Source: Gracilimonas mengyeensis (GTDB taxonomy: Bacteria > Bacteroidota > Rhodothermia > Balneolales > Balneolaceae). Taken from it: 64,000 nt of DNA. The DNA is taken from NCBI RefSeq assembly GCF_900182705.1, contig NZ_FXTP01000017.1, positions 1-64,000 of the forward strand, written 5' to 3'. The stretch's first letter is position 1, and the number at the start of each line of letters is the position of its first letter. Of this stretch, positions 28,575 to 38,708 are shown piece by piece. The position numbers were made by a program, and so were the translations under genes. A model generated the notes under the pieces. That model had not been told where the DNA came from. It did no database searches and saw only the letters and a list, made by a program, of their open reading frames with translations.

Positions 28575-31500
28575 ATGATATCATATAGATACAAATACTT
28601 CAGGTTTGTGGGTATGCTTTTAGCAGCATGCTTTCTACTTACGAGCCATGCTCTTGCCCAAGACGAAAATGTACTGGTATTGGACCCGTACAATGTTAAT
28701 CAGGAATCATTAGCAGATCAGATTTTTGCTGATACTCTTGAAGGCAGCGCCATTCCGGAAGGACGAGTTTATGAACTTCAATCGGGGGAAATTTACCTGA
28801 ATGACGCACAGATAGAAGTCAGAGGCGGTTCTCACTTACACATCCGTGCCACCAATCCCAGTGAAAAAGCGATCGTATACCAGTTCCCTACCGGTACCGG
28901 TGATGATCCTCAAAACCCACCAGGCTATTTAGCCCGTGTGTATGATGGTAATCTGACCGTGGAAGGACTCGCCATTTCCGGGTACTACGAACCGGGCTTC
29001 TCTGACGATGAGACCGAATACGATCAGTTATACACTGTGCAGGGCGGTTTATTCCGCAACGACAGTGAAGGCGCACGTTTTATCATGAAGAATAACACCT
29101 TCTCTAACGTGGCCGGTCAAATTCTGCGTGTAAACAGTAATGCTACATTAATTCATTCAGAAGATAATGTATATGCCAACTTAGGCGCACTGTCTACCTC
29201 TAACTTTGGTGCTGGTAAAGGTATTGACCTCAGGGAATCTGTCATTGATTCATTAATACTGAGAAACAACACCTTTGTGAATTACCAGGATCGTCCTATT
29301 CGTCACTACAACTGGGGCAACCCGACCGAAGGTACCGGTGACATTATTTACGGAGAAATCGATCACAATACCTTTGTAAACGGTATGGGTTTCCATGGCG
29401 TGTTATCCTTAGGAAACCTGGGTGAAGAGATGATCATCACCAACAACCTGTTTGTAGACGCCTTTGCAGCCGGCGAAGATTCTACTGATGAAACCCGTTC
29501 TGCCGAATGGGGCAACGTAGGCAATACCTATGAAAATGGTAACAACAAAATGTCATGGATCTTCGGAGCTCCTGACACCGACGTTGAGTACATGATTAGC
29601 AATAATTTCTACGCTGTTTCTGATGAAGGACAAGCCTGGTTAGATTCACATGCAGAAATCACCGTGGGACAGCCCCTCTCCGACTTTATCCGTGAGCAGC
29701 TGGGCGATGATGCTGATGCAGCCTTTGCGATGATTGATGCTCCCGACATGACTAACATCCCCGATCTGATGATTGGCTTGATGGATTACTATGTGGATGT
29801 AGCTGATAAGACCAAAGACACTCCTAATGATGTTTGGGATCCGGCCGTTCATGATATGGACCGTCGTCCGATCACCTACTATCTCAGCGATTTTGACGCC
29901 TCTTACTCTACCTCTTCCCCAGCCTACAGCGGCGGCGAAGACGGATTCCCTGCCGGTGACCTTAACTGGTTCCCCGCTGAGAAAGAAGAATGGATGTCAG
30001 GTTCTGGAGAGCCACAAGAAGACGTATTGGTATTAGATCCATACAACGTGAACCAGGAATCATTGGCTGATCAGATTTTTGCTGATACGCTTTCCGGCAG
30101 TGCTATTCCGGAAGGAAGAGTCTATGAACTACAATCCGGTGAAATTTACCTGAATGATGCACAGATAGAAGTAAGAGGCGGTTCTCACCTGCATATCCGT
30201 GCTACCAATCCTGATGAAAAGGCGGTTGTTTACCAATTCCCTACAGGCGCAGGTGATGATCCTCAGAACCCACCTGGATACCTGGCTCGTGTTTATGACG
30301 GCCATCTTACCGTGGAAGGACTTGCCATTTCCGGGTACTACGAACCAGGTTTCTCTGACGATGAATCTGAATATGAGCAACTCTACACCGTGCAGGGTGG
30401 TTTATTCCGCAACGACAGTGAAGGCGCTCGGTTTATCATGAAGAATAACATCTTCTCTAACGTAGCCGGTCAAATTCTGCGCGTGAACAGCAACGCCGCC
30501 CTAGTGCATTCAGAAGATAACATATACGCTAACTTAGGCGCGTTGTCTACTTCGAACTTTGGCGCCGGTAAAGGAATTGACCTCAGGGAGTCTGTAATTG
30601 ACGAACTGATCTTGAGAAACAACACTTTCGTTAACTACCAAGATCGTCCTATTCGCCACTACAACTATGGCAACCCAACCGAAGGAACCGGAGATATCAT
30701 CTATGGTGAAATCGACCACAACACCTTTGTAAACGGCATGGGCTTCCATGGCGTGCTATCCTTAGGGAACCTGGGCGACGAGATCATCATCACCAACAAC
30801 CTGTTTGTGGATGGTTTTGCTGCCGGGGAAGACTCTACCGATGAAACCCGATCTGCCGAATGGGGCAACGTTGGCGATACCTACGAAAACGGAAACAACA
30901 GAATGTCGTGGATCTTCGGAGCTCCTGATACCGATGTGGAATATATGGTTAGCAATAACTTCTATGCCGTATCGGACGAAGGACAAGCTTGGTTAGACAA
31001 GCACGAAGAAATCACCGTGGGCCAGCCTCTTTCCGACTTCATCCGTGAGCAATTGGGCGATGATGCAGATGCTGCATTCTCTATGATTGACGCCCCGGAC
31101 ATGACCAACATCCCCGATCTGATGATTGGCCTGATGGACTACTATGTGGACGTAGCCGAAAAAACCAAAGATACCCCCAATGACGTTTGGGATCCGGCTG
31201 TTCACGATATGGACCGACGTCCGATTACCTACTACATGAATGATTTTGATGCTTCCTACTCTACCTCTTCCCCAGCCTACAATGGTGGCGAAGATGGCTT
31301 CCCTGCCGGAGACCTAAACTGGTTCCCCGCTGAGAAAGACGATTGGATGACAACGAGTACAGATGAAGTACCTGGCAACAATGAATTGCCACGACAAATC
31401 ACCTTGCATCAGAACTATCCCAATCCCTTCAACCCAACAACTACTATCAGCTACCAGTTATCTAAAACTGCTGAAGTTCAGTTAGAAGTGTTTGATGTAT

Positions 31501-31658
31501 TGGGACAAAAAGTTGCCACCGTAGTTAATGGAGCCCGTCAACAAGCCGGTGAATACACCGTAAGATTTGACGCCACCAACTTAAGCAGTGGCATGTACTT
31601 CTACATGCTGAAAGCCGGCGATGTAGTACAAACCAAGAAAATGACATTGATCAAATAA
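28575..31658 (+). CDS. secreted right-handed beta-helix protein with two near-identical modules and a type-9-like sorting domain
   Basis: A 1027-residue exported protein; signal peptide to about residue 29 (SHALAQ). Two tandem modules, about 32-480 and 482-930, each start 'VLVLDPYNVNQESLADQIF' and differ at only about 30 positions by eye. They have the repetitive Asn-rich turns of a parallel beta-helix ('MKNNTFSNVAGQILRVNSN', 'LILRNNTFVNYQDRPIRHYN'), as in polysaccharide lyases of family 6 and pectate-lyase folds. The C-terminus has 'NYPNPFNPTTTISYQLS' and 'LSSGMYFYMLKAGD', a type-9-like sorting module. No catalytic residues can be assigned, so lyase activity is only a possibility; it may be a binding or surface protein. 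A strong AGGAGGT lies 8 bases before the ATG. Confidence 0.88.
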   Translation: MISYRYKYFRFVGMLLAACFLLTSHALAQDENVLVLDPYNVNQESLADQIFADTLEGSAIPEGRVYELQSGEIYLNDAQIEVRGGSHLHIRATNPSEKAIVYQFPTGTGDDPQNPPGYLARVYDGNLTVEGLAISGYYEPGFSDDETEYDQLYTVQGGLFRNDSEGARFIMKNNTFSNVAGQILRVNSNATLIHSEDNVYANLGALSTSNFGAGKGIDLRESVIDSLILRNNTFVNYQDRPIRHYNWGNPTEGTGDIIYGEIDHNTFVNGMGFHGVLSLGNLGEEMIITNNLFVDAFAAGEDSTDETRSAEWGNVGNTYENGNNKMSWIFGAPDTDVEYMISNNFYAVSDEGQAWLDSHAEITVGQPLSDFIREQLGDDADAAFAMIDAPDMTNIPDLMIGLMDYYVDVADKTKDTPNDVWDPAVHDMDRRPITYYLSDFDASYSTSSPAYSGGEDGFPAGDLNWFPAEKEEWMSGSGEPQEDVLVLDPYNVNQESLADQIFADTLSGSAIPEGRVYELQSGEIYLNDAQIEVRGGSHLHIRATNPDEKAVVYQFPTGAGDDPQNPPGYLARVYDGHLTVEGLAISGYYEPGFSDDESEYEQLYTVQGGLFRNDSEGARFIMKNNIFSNVAGQILRVNSNAALVHSEDNIYANLGALSTSNFGAGKGIDLRESVIDELILRNNTFVNYQDRPIRHYNYGNPTEGTGDIIYGEIDHNTFVNGMGFHGVLSLGNLGDEIIITNNLFVDGFAAGEDSTDETRSAEWGNVGDTYENGNNRMSWIFGAPDTDVEYMVSNNFYAVSDEGQAWLDKHEEITVGQPLSDFIREQLGDDADAAFSMIDAPDMTNIPDLMIGLMDYYVDVAEKTKDTPNDVWDPAVHDMDRRPITYYMNDFDASYSTSSPAYNGGEDGFPAGDLNWFPAEKDDWMTTSTDEVPGNNELPRQITLHQNYPNPFNPTTTISYQLSKTAEVQLEVFDVLGQKVATVVNGARQQAGEYTVRFDATNLSSGMYFYMLKAGDVVQTKKMTLIK

Positions 31659-31703
31659 ATGTCACGTTAGGTTAGTTAGTCTCTTCATACTAATAAACCA
31701 CCG

Positions 31704-31735
31704 AGCCCCTGCAACAAATTGCAGGGGCTTTTTTT
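31704..31735 (+). terminator. Rho-independent terminator after the beta-helix gene
   Basis: AGCCCCTGCAA pairs with TTGCAGGGGCT around CAAA and is followed by seven T, 45 bases after the stop codon. It closes the receptor/beta-helix transcript. Confidence 0.92.
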
Positions 31736-31892
31736 ATATAGCTTACTTCACACTCATTGCTGCCTCTTAGGCTTTATTATTGTTTTAGCAGAAACGGCAA
31801 GTATTTTATTATTTTACCTAACAATCAGCATATTAATTTAGTATCGGATCGATTCCGGTATTTCTCAGAATTATCAAAACAAATAAATAATA

Positions 31893-32822
31893 GTGAAAAG
31901 TCTTTTTGCCCTCCTCCTGGCACTGATATGGTTTAATGCACAAGGTCAGGAAAAAACCATGTGTATTACGGTCGATGACTTACCCGTCGTATCTTATGGC
32001 AACAATGATCCCGATTTTCACCGGCAGGTCATACAAGAACTTGTTCAAACCTTTGATGAATACGATGTACCGGCTATAGGGTATGTGAATGAATATAAAC
32101 TATATGAAGAAGGCCACATTGATTCCAATCAGCTACAGCTGCTTGAAATTTGGCTGCAGAGTGGATATGAGTTGGGCAATCATACCTATTCCCATAGAAA
32201 CTATCACAAAGTATCTTTTGATGACTTTACTGATGACATCATTAAAGGAGAAAAAATTAGCAAAGGGCTTTCTCAAAAATACGGCAGCCCCTACCACTAT
32301 TTCCGCCATCCTTATTTACGACATGGGCTCTCTGAGGCTCATGCCGATTCACTGCGAGATTTTTTGCTTCAACATGGCTATACGGAAGCACCAGTAACTA
32401 TCGACAATACGGACTACCTTTTCGCCAAAGCGTACCATGAGGCATTTGAAAACGAAAACACAGAGCTCATGAAAAAAATCGGAAGCGCCTATGTAGATTA
32501 TATGACCACAAAACTGGACTTTTATGAAACCTCATCCCAAAAGTTGTTTGATCGAAAAATCGCCCAAACGCTGCTTGTACATGCCAGTCTGTTAAACGCT
32601 CATTACCTGGATGACTTAATCCGTGTTTTTAAAGATTATGGATATCATTTTATCTCTCAGACTGAAGTTCTCAAAGATCCGGCTTATCAAACGGAATTTA
32701 CACGATATGGTGACTGGGGGATTTCCTGGATTGATCGCTGGGCTTTAACCCGCGGTGTGGATCGGAAGTTTTTTGAAGGAAACCCTATGACTCCCGATTT
32801 TATCATAAAGTTAAATAACTGA
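31893..32822 (+). CDS. exported polysaccharide deacetylase family protein
   Basis: A 309-residue protein of the NodB-homology (carbohydrate esterase 4) fold. A short signal peptide ends at NAQG. Motif 1 is 'CITVDDLPVVSYG' (Asp-Asp near 28-29), motif 2 'GNHTYSHRNYH' (two histidines of the metal site, about 98-102) and motif 3 'YFRHPYLRHG' (about 137-146). It removes N- or O-acetyl groups from a polysaccharide such as peptidoglycan or a capsule. The start is GTG at 31893, because the next Met would delete the signal peptide. It stands alone after a terminator. Confidence 0.88.
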   Translation: MKSLFALLLALIWFNAQGQEKTMCITVDDLPVVSYGNNDPDFHRQVIQELVQTFDEYDVPAIGYVNEYKLYEEGHIDSNQLQLLEIWLQSGYELGNHTYSHRNYHKVSFDDFTDDIIKGEKISKGLSQKYGSPYHYFRHPYLRHGLSEAHADSLRDFLLQHGYTEAPVTIDNTDYLFAKAYHEAFENENTELMKKIGSAYVDYMTTKLDFYETSSQKLFDRKIAQTLLVHASLLNAHYLDDLIRVFKDYGYHFISQTEVLKDPAYQTEFTRYGDWGISWIDRWALTRGVDRKFFEGNPMTPDFIIKLNN

Positions 32823-33154
32823 GCACAACCAGCTACAGTTTCTGTTTTAAATTAATACAGGATGTTATTTCACGCTGGATAGTTGGCACTTCTAAAAGGC
32901 CTAAAACAGAACTTTCATGGATATGATAAAATTGTGTACATTTTGGTTGGCTAGATTGAGAAAACTGGGTATTACAAACTACTTTATTACTATAGCCAGA
33001 AGGACTTATTAAGATTATAAAATTAAATCAGCACACTTAAGATTTTAATCTTTTCGGGCGATAATATTATCCCTGTACACACTTATTAATCTGTTTCAAG
33101 ATTATCTTATGCAGGATCATTTTTTAACTACCTGCAAACACAAAGTGGAATAAC
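32823..33154. other. gap before the TPR kinase, no gene seen
   Basis: AT-rich, 332 bases. The one feature is the inverted repeat AAGATT-TT-AATCTT at 33039-33052, about 100 bases before the kinase start. Nothing else supported. Confidence 0.6.
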
Positions 33155-35200
33155 TTGCATTATAAAAAATCTACTTTTTTACTAATTCTGCTCTTCGGTA
33201 TTGTGGGTTCATTATATGTTGTGCAGGCTCAGCAACGTTCTGATAGTCTTTTGCTTCAGCGTTTGGATTCCTTGAAACAGTTACCGCATGCCGACTCTTC
33301 TCTCTATACAACATATTATCAACTTTCCCTTCTAAATCTACGGAGAGATTCTGCAAAAGCTGCTCAATATGCCCAGCAAGCCATCCATTTAGCAGATAGT
33401 TTAGAAAACCACCTGGGTATGGGAATTGGTAAAATGGCCTTGGGTGCTCATAATGTCATACAAGGTGATTTTATGGATGGGCTAAAGCATTCCTTTGAAG
33501 CTGAACAGATTTTTAAGCAACTGAACCGTGGTGATTACCTCTCGGCATTGTACAGTTACATCGGCATCGGATATAACCGGCTTGGAAACAACAATGAAGC
33601 CCTTCGTTATTACCTTCTGTCTGATTCCCTGATGAAAATTCACGGAAGCCCAATGGAACAAGCCCAGGTTAAAGCCAATATTGGAATTATTCATAGCAGC
33701 CAGGGTCATCATGAGCAAACCATCGAATATTTCAAAGAAGCCAGAACAATTATAAGCAAGCAGGGAAGTCCTGGGCATATTGCCATGATGGATCACAATA
33801 TCGGGGTGGCATACCGGCACTTAAACCAACATGATTCTGCTTTGGTTTACCTTGAAAAAGCCATGGAGCAGCGCAGAAGAATCAATGACAAGCATGGCCT
33901 CGCTTCTACCTACCAGAATCTAGGAAAAGTTTACATTGATCAACAGCAATATGAATTTGCACTTAACTACATAGAAACTGCTCTTCAAATACAAGAAGAA
34001 ATTGGGGACCAGGTTAATATATCAGCTACCCAACTCTATGCTGCACGTATTTTTTATAATTTAAATGATTACGATCAAGCTGAGTATTACGGCCAAAGAT
34101 CTCTCGAGACCTCCAGCAATACCGGACGCTTAGACCACCAGGCTGAAGCCTTACAATTTTTAAGCAAGGTAGAGGAAGCCCAATCAAATCCTGGAGCAGC
34201 CCTCAACTATCTTCGCCGATATACCAATTTGCAGGATTCTTTAAACCAACAGAATCAGGTTGAAGCCTTTGAAGAGATGAGGGCTCGATACCAAACTACC
34301 GAGATGGAGCAAAAAATTGAGCTGTTGAATAAAGAACAAAAAATAAAGGAAGCCGACCTTGCCCGTGCAAAATTGTTTAGAAACAGCCTGATCGGGGGTT
34401 CTACAGCTTTATTAATTATCCTGATGTTGCTTTATACCCGCTTCCGCGCCAGCAAAAAACACGAAAGAGAATTGCAGGAAAAGAACAAAAGACTGGAAGA
34501 ACTGAGTGAAGAAAAAAGTGAATACCTTCATATTGCCGCCCATGATTTAAAGACCCCTTTAAGCGGCATTCTTGGATTTTCAGAGTTGATAAAAGATCCC
34601 GATTGCCCGCCTGAAGAAATTCGCGAACACGCCCGCTTTATTCATATTTCTGCTTACCGTATGCTGGACCTAATTAAACAGTTCCTGGATGTGAATGCCA
34701 TAGAATCTGGAAAAAAAATGGCAGAGGTTGAACCAATCAATCTCTATCCCGAGTTAAAGCAGGTGTTAGAACATTATGAATATCGCGCCAAGTGGAAAAA
34801 TATTTCCCTCATCGAGGAACTCCATTCTGAGTGCCTGCCTGCTATTGCTGATTCCTCCATTTTCCAGGAAGTAATGGAAAACGTGCTTTCAAATGCCGTC
34901 AAATATTCCCCCAAAGGAAGCCGGGTTTGGATTCGAAGTGAACAATGCACGGAATTCCTCCGCATTGCCGTAATTGACGAAGGCCCCGGTTTAAGTGAAG
35001 ACGAACAAAAGCAGCTCTTCCAAAAATTTAAGCGCCTCTCTCCTGATCCCACCGAAGGCGAAGGCTCCACCGGCCTTGGGCTCTACATCGTTAAAAAAAT
35101 GATGGACGCCATGAACGGCAAAGTTTGGTGCGAAAGTACCCCGGGCGAAGGTTCCACCTTCTATATCGAATTGCCCCTGGCTGAAGGGGTTGAAGCGTAG
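33155..35200 (+). CDS. TPR-containing sensor histidine kinase
   Basis: A 681-residue membrane kinase. Signal peptide to about residue 24 (VVQAQQ), six or more tetratricopeptide repeats (about 70-365, for example 'ASTYQNLGKVYIDQQQYEFA'), a coiled coil, one transmembrane helix (about 412-430), then HisKA with the phospho-acceptor His463 in 'AAHDLKTPLSGILGF' and HATPase with N-box 'ENVLSNAVKYSP', 'DEGPGLS' and 'GLGLYIVKK'. The periplasmic TPR sensor part is common in this phylum. No receiver domain and no response regulator are adjacent, so its partner is elsewhere. The start is TTG at 33155; no other start keeps the signal peptide. Confidence 0.92.
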   Translation: MHYKKSTFLLILLFGIVGSLYVVQAQQRSDSLLLQRLDSLKQLPHADSSLYTTYYQLSLLNLRRDSAKAAQYAQQAIHLADSLENHLGMGIGKMALGAHNVIQGDFMDGLKHSFEAEQIFKQLNRGDYLSALYSYIGIGYNRLGNNNEALRYYLLSDSLMKIHGSPMEQAQVKANIGIIHSSQGHHEQTIEYFKEARTIISKQGSPGHIAMMDHNIGVAYRHLNQHDSALVYLEKAMEQRRRINDKHGLASTYQNLGKVYIDQQQYEFALNYIETALQIQEEIGDQVNISATQLYAARIFYNLNDYDQAEYYGQRSLETSSNTGRLDHQAEALQFLSKVEEAQSNPGAALNYLRRYTNLQDSLNQQNQVEAFEEMRARYQTTEMEQKIELLNKEQKIKEADLARAKLFRNSLIGGSTALLIILMLLYTRFRASKKHERELQEKNKRLEELSEEKSEYLHIAAHDLKTPLSGILGFSELIKDPDCPPEEIREHARFIHISAYRMLDLIKQFLDVNAIESGKKMAEVEPINLYPELKQVLEHYEYRAKWKNISLIEELHSECLPAIADSSIFQEVMENVLSNAVKYSPKGSRVWIRSEQCTEFLRIAVIDEGPGLSEDEQKQLFQKFKRLSPDPTEGEGSTGLGLYIVKKMMDAMNGKVWCESTPGEGSTFYIELPLAEGVEA

Positions 35201-35357
35201 TTTTTTGTGTTTGATGTAATAAAAAAACATCACAGTACATCATACAGATCACAACTATCACAGTTATCTGCTGATACTTTTATGAGAAGTGAGAGCTAAA
35301 AACACATAAAAAAAAATACACTGATTTACTGATCTCTGCTAACTCTATACTGTAGAA

Positions 35358-37145
35358 TCACACCTTAACTTCTCCCGATTGAACCATCCATAGCTGATGA
35401 TAAAGCCTCTCCCGGTCCACCAACTCATTATGAGTACCAGATTCAGCCAGTTCTCCATCTTCTAAAACAAAAATATTGTCTGCATTACGCACGGTAGAAA
35501 GCCGGTGGGCAATGATAACAGTGGTTCGATCTTTGGCAATTTTGAAAAGCGAACGCTGGATAGCTGCTTCCGTCTCGTTGTCAACGGCCGAGGTAGCTTC
35601 ATCCAAAATCAGGATGGGTGGGTCTTTGAGGATGGCACGGGCCAGGGAAATGCGCTGGCGCTGTCCGCCCGAGAGTTTTTGTCCCCGCTCGCCTACCACC
35701 GTTTTGTATCCGTCTGGTAAACCCATGATGAAGTCGTGGGCTTCGGCCAGTTTTGCTGCTCGTTCTATCTCTTCCCGGCTGGCATCAAAACTGCCATAGC
35801 GGATATTCTCGGTCACCGTGCCGTGAAACAGGAACACATCCTGGCTGACCAATCCGGCCGCACTCACCAAATCATTGAGCTTATATTCCCTCAAATCTCT
35901 TCCATCCAGCAAAATACGTCCGCCGGTTACATCGTAAAACCGCATCAACAGTTTGATGAGGCTGCTTTTCCCCGCCCCGGTCGCACCTACAATGCCTACC
36001 GTCTGACCGGATTTTATTTCGAGATTTAATTTCTTCAACACAGGTCCGCCCGTACGGTATTCAAAGTCTACATCTTCAAACTGGTATTCTCCTTCCACCT
36101 TATCGGCAGGAAGTGGCTGATCGCCGTCGGGAAGGTGCTCGGTGGTCTTCAGCAGACTCATCACTCGTTTGGTACTGGCCATGGCCCGCTGGTATAAATC
36201 AAAGGTTTCACCGAGGCGGGTTAGCGGCCACAGCAGTCGCTGTGTGACAAATATCAGCACGCTGTATAAACCCACTTCCATCCCGCCTTCCAGCGTTTTG
36301 AAACCGGCAAAAATCAAAATCCCAATAAATCCAGACAAAATGAGCATACGAATCAACGGCACAAAAGCTGAACTGAGGCGAATCACCCGCTGGTTGGCTT
36401 TCTTGTAGTTGTCGGAAAGCCGACCGATACGTTCGTTCTCATACTCCTGCGTGCCAAAGCTTTTGATGGTAGCCATGCCGCCAAGGTTATTGACTAGCTG
36501 TGAGCTAAGCTCCCCTGCTTTATTGCGAACCAGGCTGTAGCGTGGTGCCAGCTTTTTCTGAAACCATACCGATCCCCATATGATAAACGGCATGGGCACC
36601 AGGGCCATCCACCCAATTTCCGGGGCAGAAAACATAAAAATGGAACCAATCACAGTAACGGTGATAAACACCTGTATCAAATCGTTGGCCCCATGGTCCA
36701 GAAAACGCTCCAGCTGGTTGATATCGTCGTTGAGGATGGCAATAAGATCGCCGGAGGAGCGGTCTTCAAAATAGGCCAGCTCCTGTTGCTGCATGTTACG
36801 GTAAGTATCTTTGCGAAGGCTGTCTTGGGTGAACTGCGCCAGGTCTCGCCAGTACACCTCAAACAGGTATTGAAACACCGACTCAAACACCCACACCACC
36901 ACGGTGATACCTGCCAGCCACAATAGCTGTGTGAAAGGATCCTTGATGCCAAGGCTGGCAATCAGGCTCTCCTCACCCTGCACCACAATATCCACGGCCG
37001 CCCCGATGAGTATAGGCGGAGCCAAATCAAAAAGTTTATTCAGTACGGAGAAAAGCGTGGCCAGACGAACTTTTCCCCGGAAGGGTTTCATGTATTGCAA
37101 CAGCTGGAAAAGCGGCGCTTTGTCAGCACCGGGAATGCGACTCAT
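35358..37145 (-). CDS. ABC exporter, fused permease and ATPase
   Basis: A 595-residue half-transporter of the MsbA/MDR type. Six transmembrane helices lie in about 25-325 and the ATPase in about 345-590 with Walker A 'GATGAGKSSLIKLL', signature 'LSGGQRQRISLARAIL' and Walker B 'ILILDEATSAVDNETEA', plus an H-loop 'IIAHRLSTV'. It probably works as a homodimer exporting a lipid or amphiphile across the inner membrane. Single gene, convergent with the kinase. Confidence 0.95.
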   Translation of the reverse strand: MSRIPGADKAPLFQLLQYMKPFRGKVRLATLFSVLNKLFDLAPPILIGAAVDIVVQGEESLIASLGIKDPFTQLLWLAGITVVVWVFESVFQYLFEVYWRDLAQFTQDSLRKDTYRNMQQQELAYFEDRSSGDLIAILNDDINQLERFLDHGANDLIQVFITVTVIGSIFMFSAPEIGWMALVPMPFIIWGSVWFQKKLAPRYSLVRNKAGELSSQLVNNLGGMATIKSFGTQEYENERIGRLSDNYKKANQRVIRLSSAFVPLIRMLILSGFIGILIFAGFKTLEGGMEVGLYSVLIFVTQRLLWPLTRLGETFDLYQRAMASTKRVMSLLKTTEHLPDGDQPLPADKVEGEYQFEDVDFEYRTGGPVLKKLNLEIKSGQTVGIVGATGAGKSSLIKLLMRFYDVTGGRILLDGRDLREYKLNDLVSAAGLVSQDVFLFHGTVTENIRYGSFDASREEIERAAKLAEAHDFIMGLPDGYKTVVGERGQKLSGGQRQRISLARAILKDPPILILDEATSAVDNETEAAIQRSLFKIAKDRTTVIIAHRLSTVRNADNIFVLEDGELAESGTHNELVDRERLYHQLWMVQSGEVKV

Positions 37146-37291
37146 AGGATTGGTTTAGATCATATATTGAAGTGTTCCGAAAACTTAGGAGAGCTGAAAA
37201 TAACGGCTTGGAGGCTTAATGACTAATTGATTTGGTATTTGGTTGAGAAGATTGAGTTACGGAACCCTGACAACGGCATTGCGCATTTTGG

Positions 37292-37481
37292 CATCTCACA
37301 TCCCCCTGTAAATTACCAAGGTAATTTCCGGTCCCTCTTCAAAGAGGGATTTTCTCTCTGGCAATTCAGAAATGTATTTAAAGATCAGATCTTGACCATA
37401 TCAAATCGATAAATTGAGAATTCTCCCTTTGAAGGGAGACCGCTTGAAAGCCCTGGCTTTCAAGCAGAGGGATGTGCGATG
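37292..37481. mobile_element. 190-bp palindromic MITE-like element, copy A
   Basis: Ends CATCTCACATCCCCCTG and CAGAGGGATGTGCGATG are inverted copies of each other with two mismatches. Inside are paired blocks: CCCTCTTCAAAGAGGG, TCTCCCTTTGAAGGGAG and GCTTGAAAGCCCTGGCTTTC. Copies B and C share the ends and blocks. No open reading frame, so it would need a transposase or nuclease supplied elsewhere. No clear target-site duplication is visible. Confidence 0.8.
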
Positions 37482-37561
37482 GTGGATTCAAGAAGCAATG
37501 GTCTTCTTTGGTCCACTACATAAAAGCGGTCTTAGGTAATGATCAAACCAACACTTTTAAA

Positions 37562-38482
37562 CTATGAGTTAGCAATCTTCGTCTTTGAATTATTGAATTG
37601 CGTAAATATCACCCCAACTAAAACAATAGCGAGGCCAGTGATATCCATCCATTTTATGGTATCACCAAATGCCAGCCAGGCCATGAGCATGGTGACCGGC
37701 GGACCGAGATAAAACAGGCTGGCTACTTTCGTGGTTTCCAGACGTTCTATAAGTAACCACATCAGGCCATAAGCTCCCAGTGACACCGCGAGGATCAGCC
37801 AGATCATTGTATAAATAAATACCGGTTCCCATTCCGTATATAAATTCTCGACAAATACGGCAGGAAAAAATACCACAACTGTAGTTGCCAGGCTTTGATA
37901 GAAAAGAGTTAGATCAAGCGGCAATTTCTCGCCCTTATCGTAAATATCCGCCCGGCGTTGAATCAAACTGGCAATGGTGATTCCTGCCACAGACAGTAAG
38001 GGAATCAGGTAGCCAAACACGGACTGGTAACTCCCAAAGTCAATTCTGAACCCTACAGTCACCAAAATCCCGGAAAATCCAAGAATCAATCCTATCCATT
38101 GAAAAATGTTTGTTCGCTCACCAGTAACCAATCCAGCAAGGGCTCCTGTAGCCATTGGCTGCAAGGCAACAACCAAAGCTATAATACCTGCCGGCACGTT
38201 GTTATCCAGAGCAAAAAGCACGCAGGTTAGCCATACCCCGTGTGCCAACAGCCCGATAAGCATATTGAAAAATGCTACACGCCAGCCAACCCAGCGGAGA
38301 CGATTTTTTATCACCAAAAAAATTACCAGAAGCAGCGTCAGAGCCATGTATCTCCAAAAAACCAGTGTAAAAGGCCCCGTATATGGAAGTCCATATTCTG
38401 CCCCAATGAACCCCGAATTCCAGAGGAGTACAAATCCCGCAGCTAATGCCAGCGTATATTTTTTTGTCTTATCGAATGTAAT
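37562..38482 (-). CDS. EamA (DMT) family transporter, start codon unclear
   Basis: A ten-helix drug/metabolite transporter of the EamA family, about 306 residues if read from the ATT at 38482. The first ATG (38347) would begin after helix 1, but the upstream in-frame text 'LALAAGFVLLWNSGFIGAEY' is clearly helix 1 and conserved in type. Between the in-frame stop (38501-38503) and 38347 there is no ATG, GTG or TTG, only ATT or CTG. Either an unusual start is used or the start codon has been lost. Two EamA repeats are seen (about 10-140 and 160-300). Substrate unknown. Confidence 0.8.
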   Translation of the reverse strand: MTFDKTKKYTLALAAGFVLLWNSGFIGAEYGLPYTGPFTLVFWRYMALTLLLVIFLVIKNRLRWVGWRVAFFNMLIGLLAHGVWLTCVLFALDNNVPAGIIALVVALQPMATGALAGLVTGERTNIFQWIGLILGFSGILVTVGFRIDFGSYQSVFGYLIPLLSVAGITIASLIQRRADIYDKGEKLPLDLTLFYQSLATTVVVFFPAVFVENLYTEWEPVFIYTMIWLILAVSLGAYGLMWLLIERLETTKVASLFYLGPPVTMLMAWLAFGDTIKWMDITGLAIVLVGVIFTQFNNSKTKIANS

Positions 38483-38708
38483 TCTACTGGACGTATTTTC
38501 TTAATAAATGAGCGGTAGCAAATGAACTTTCTTCCTTATTTAAAGACCATCATCCAGCTAATGTTTCAATGGTGATTCCAAAATGAAAACAAACTAATAA
38601 CGAGAGAAATTTACTGATGCGGTTTTAATGAGTTCGGGAATTTGGTATGAATTTGAGGCGTAGCTACTGGCCGGTGTGCATGAAATTGGACATCAATGCT
38701 CCTAATTA

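Noticed and set aside
28575-31658. Annotation as polysaccharide lyase family 6
   Set aside because: The fold resembles it, but I could not place catalytic Lys/Arg residues; the call stays at beta-helix protein.
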